The notes beneath the pieces are model-generated. The model ran no database searches, was not told the DNA's origin, and saw only the letters and a program-made list of their open reading frames with translations. A stretch of DNA of 7,600 bases. Origin: Vulcanimicrobiota bacterium (GTDB lineage Bacteria; Vulcanimicrobiota; Vulcanimicrobiia; Vulcanimicrobiales; Vulcanimicrobiaceae). Every line of letters starts with the position of its first letter. Positions within the stretch are counted from its first letter, which is position 1. The stretch lies in contig JASHTE010000087.1 in NCBI GenBank assembly GCA_030040695.1, positions 1 to 7,600 on the forward strand, read 5' to 3'. The translations under genes and the position numbers were made by a program. Below are positions 5,771 to 7,600 of the stretch, piece after piece.

Positions 5771-6404
5771 GCTTCTCTCGCTGGCGCTGGCGATTCTCGG
5801 ATGGGCGTATATTCGCTTCGCAAACAATCCTGCGATCGCTGCGCATTTCAACCAAGAGCTGACCGTGCCCATTACGGCGGTAAACGTGCCGATCGGATAC
5901 GCCGCGCGGTATACGGAGTCGACTGCCACCATCACCTTCGCGTGGAAGCGCGGAGCGCCGTCGGTCAGTCCTCAGAACGTCAAAGCAGTGCTCGACCTCG
6001 CGGGGCGAGGCGCAGGCGTCTACAACGTTCCAGTCGAGCTCGTCGCGCCCGATGTCGCGGTTCAGAGCCTGAGCCCTGCCTCCGTGACCCTCACCTTAGA
6101 GCGGATCGGCCAGCGGCTGGTGCCCGTCGTCGTCAACTACGTGGGGAGCCGCGAGCCCGGAATCGTTGTGAGCGAGGATCTCCTGACTCCCGAGACGGTA
6201 AGCGTGAACGGTACGAGCGGCCCGCTCTCGCAGGTAGTGGAAGTGCGAGCGGACGTGCCGATGCCCTCATCGCCAAGGACCTTTGATGAGATGGTGCGAC
6301 CAATTCCGGTCGACGCATCGGGCCGCGAGGTCGAGGGACTGCAAATCGCTCCCGACCTGGTGCGCGTCCATGTCGACTTCGTGTCGGCGCAATCGGCAAC
6401 GTGA
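5739..6404 (+). CDS. cdaR: CdaA regulatory protein CdaR (YbbR-domain protein)
   Basis: CdaR is a membrane-anchored extracytoplasmic protein that binds CdaA and modulates c-di-AMP synthesis. The 221-aa product has a short basic N-terminus (VRKNFTLKLLSLALA), one transmembrane helix (about residues 10-27), then two YbbR-type beta domains at roughly 38-122 and 126-214. Each shows the family pattern of short strands with Val-Pro (LTVPI, YNVPVEL) and a Leu-Ser-Pro-Ala-Ser-Val-Thr-type repeat end. Many Firmicutes CdaR proteins have three or four YbbR domains, so this is a short form. The GTG start at 5739 lies 32 bases inside cdaA; there is no better in-frame start before the membrane helix and no Shine-Dalgarno motif, so coupling to cdaA translation is likely. 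The stop overlaps the glmM start in GTGA. Confidence 0.9.
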   Translation: MQIVRKNFTLKLLSLALAILGWAYIRFANNPAIAAHFNQELTVPITAVNVPIGYAARYTESTATITFAWKRGAPSVSPQNVKAVLDLAGRGAGVYNVPVELVAPDVAVQSLSPASVTLTLERIGQRLVPVVVNYVGSREPGIVVSEDLLTPETVSVNGTSGPLSQVVEVRADVPMPSSPRTFDEMVRPIPVDASGREVEGLQIAPDLVRVHVDFVSAQSAT

Positions 6405-7600
6405 GACTGTTCGGTACCGACGGCGTTCGCGGGGTCGCGAATGCCGATCTCACGCCCGAGCTCGCTTTTCACATCGGTCGTGCGGGCGCAAGCATTCTGG
6501 CTCGTAGCAGCGACCGGCATAAGCCCGTAATCGTCGGTCGCGATACGCGGCTCTCAGGAACGATGCTCGAGGCCGCGATCGTCGCCGGGATAACGTCGGT
6601 TGGCCGGAACGTGCTCTCGATCGGCGTCGTACCAACCCCCGGCGTCGCCTGCGTAACGGTTCGGGAAGGTGCTGCCGCGGGAGTGATGATCAGCGCCTCT
6701 CACAATCCGATTGCGGACAATGGAATTAAGTTCTTCGGGAACGATGGATTCAAGTTACCCGACGCGCTGGAAGACGAGATCGAGGCGCTTATCGACGCGC
6801 AAGGCCTCGCTCGCCCCATCGGCACCGAGATCGGCATCGCACGTGTCGCCCAGAACCTCGTTCGGCACTATTACCGCCGGTTGCAAGAGACCGGTACGAG
6901 TCTCGCCGGACTTCACGTGGTTGTGGACGCCGCCTTCGGCGCAGCATACGCGATAGCACCATACGTATTGCGTAAGCTCGGCGCAACCGTGACGGAGCTT
7001 CACTGCGAGGATGACGGAGCGCGCATCAACGTCGGCTGTGGTGCAACCGATCTGAGAGCGCTTCGAGCGAAGATGAAGGAGGTAGACGGGAACCGCGCGA
7101 TCGGCGTCGCGTTCGACGGCGACGCGGATCGTGCGCTTTTCGTCGACGAGGTAGGCGAGGTCGTTACCGGTGACCACGTGCTCTTTGCCCTAGCGCGCCG
7201 CTTGCAAGGGCAGGGCGAGTTGACCGGTGAGAGCGTCGTCGGCACCGTTATGACGAACATCGGCGCGGAGCGCGCGCTGGAGCGACATGGAATCCGATTG
7301 CTGCGAGCCGCGGTCGGCGATCGATACGTGCTCGAGATGATGCGCAGCGGTGGACACGTGCTCGGCGGCGAGCAGTCGGGACACGTGATCGACCTCAGGC
7401 AGAATACGACTGGTGACGGCCCCATGACGGCGGTCCTGCTCCTGAGCCTGGTGGCCGAGAGTGGCTCGACCCTTCACGAGCTCGTGCAGGAGGTCGTAGT
7501 AGCGCCCCAGGTTCTGCTCAACGTGGCTACGCGACGGCGCGAGGCGCTTGAAGCAGCCGCCGTCGCTCAGGCGATCTCCCGTGCGGAGGCCGCCCTCGAG
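6401..7600 (+). CDS. glmM: Phosphoglucosamine mutase GlmM, 3'-truncated by window edge
   Basis: GlmM converts glucosamine-6-phosphate to glucosamine-1-phosphate on the way to UDP-GlcNAc for peptidoglycan. Exactly 400 codons are visible from GTG 6401 to the window end; the family is about 445-450 aa, so roughly 50 C-terminal residues (phosphate-binding domain) are cut off. The start MRLFGTDGVRG is the canonical N-terminus. The active-site phosphoserine lies in SASHNP (Ser100), the metal loop is DGDADR (239-244), and the sugar-binding loop is GEQSGH (323-328). One variation: the usual DCANGA segment reads DAAFGA (176-181). The gene overlaps the cdaR stop by four bases without a Shine-Dalgarno motif. 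In Firmicutes GlmM also binds and inhibits CdaA, which suits the operon; glmS is often the next gene. Confidence 0.96.
   Translation, partial: MRLFGTDGVRGVANADLTPELAFHIGRAGASILARSSDRHKPVIVGRDTRLSGTMLEAAIVAGITSVGRNVLSIGVVPTPGVACVTVREGAAAGVMISASHNPIADNGIKFFGNDGFKLPDALEDEIEALIDAQGLARPIGTEIGIARVAQNLVRHYYRRLQETGTSLAGLHVVVDAAFGAAYAIAPYVLRKLGATVTELHCEDDGARINVGCGATDLRALRAKMKEVDGNRAIGVAFDGDADRALFVDEVGEVVTGDHVLFALARRLQGQGELTGESVVGTVMTNIGAERALERHGIRLLRAAVGDRYVLEMMRSGGHVLGGEQSGHVIDLRQNTTGDGPMTAVLLLSLVAESGSTLHELVQEVVVAPQVLLNVATRRREALEAAAVAQAISRAEAALE

Noticed and set aside
6755..7177. 140-aa minus-strand open frame
   Set aside because: Antisense to glmM, which is open through the window end with all active-site motifs.

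Overview
This is a GC-rich, densely coded chromosomal window, mostly housekeeping genes, with one small accessory-looking two-gene unit. The organism looks like a bacterium with the Terrabacteria-type cdaA-cdaR-glmM operon (as in Firmicutes). The G+C is high, the starts are often GTG, and most genes have overlapping junctions with no visible Shine-Dalgarno motif. An uncultured lineage such as Eremiobacterota/Vulcanimicrobiota or a relative is only a guess. No tRNA, rRNA, insertion sequence, phage gene or CRISPR array was seen.

Layout. (1) 1-2019, plus strand: the 3' part of priA, the replication-restart helicase, cut by the left edge. (2) 2020-3328: a 95-bp gap with a plausible promoter, a pair of direct repeats and a 12-codon mini-ORF. 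It is followed by an overlapping pair: a 286-aa exported protein with a twin-arginine-type leader and a Cys-rich hydrophobic C-terminal tail, then a 109-aa four-helix membrane protein. A good intrinsic terminator closes this unit. (3) 3317-4503, minus strand: rsgA then rpsT, joined by TAATG, so a 30S-maturation GTPase is translationally coupled to ribosomal protein S20. (4) 4551-7600, plus strand, divergent from rsgA: a 114-aa protein resembling the Pcc1 fold, then cdaA, cdaR and glmM (cut by the right edge). Each gene overlaps the next by 4-32 nt.

How they work together. CdaA makes c-di-AMP at the membrane, CdaR modulates it from the outer face, and GlmM makes glucosamine-1-phosphate for the cell wall and is a known negative regulator of CdaA in Firmicutes. 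The operon therefore ties the second messenger to wall precursor supply. The 114-aa gene at its head is not part of the classical operon.

The most interesting region is 2046-3328. The 286-aa protein has the same overall plan and almost the same length as the archaeal halocin C8 precursor as I remember it: Tat leader, immunity-type middle domain, Cys-rich hydrophobic bacteriocin tail. It overlaps a small polytopic membrane protein that could serve immunity or export. This could be an undescribed bacterial antimicrobial-peptide system, but the case rests on architecture, not on a demonstrated homology. The second most interesting item is the possible Pcc1/KEOPS-like protein leading the c-di-AMP operon.
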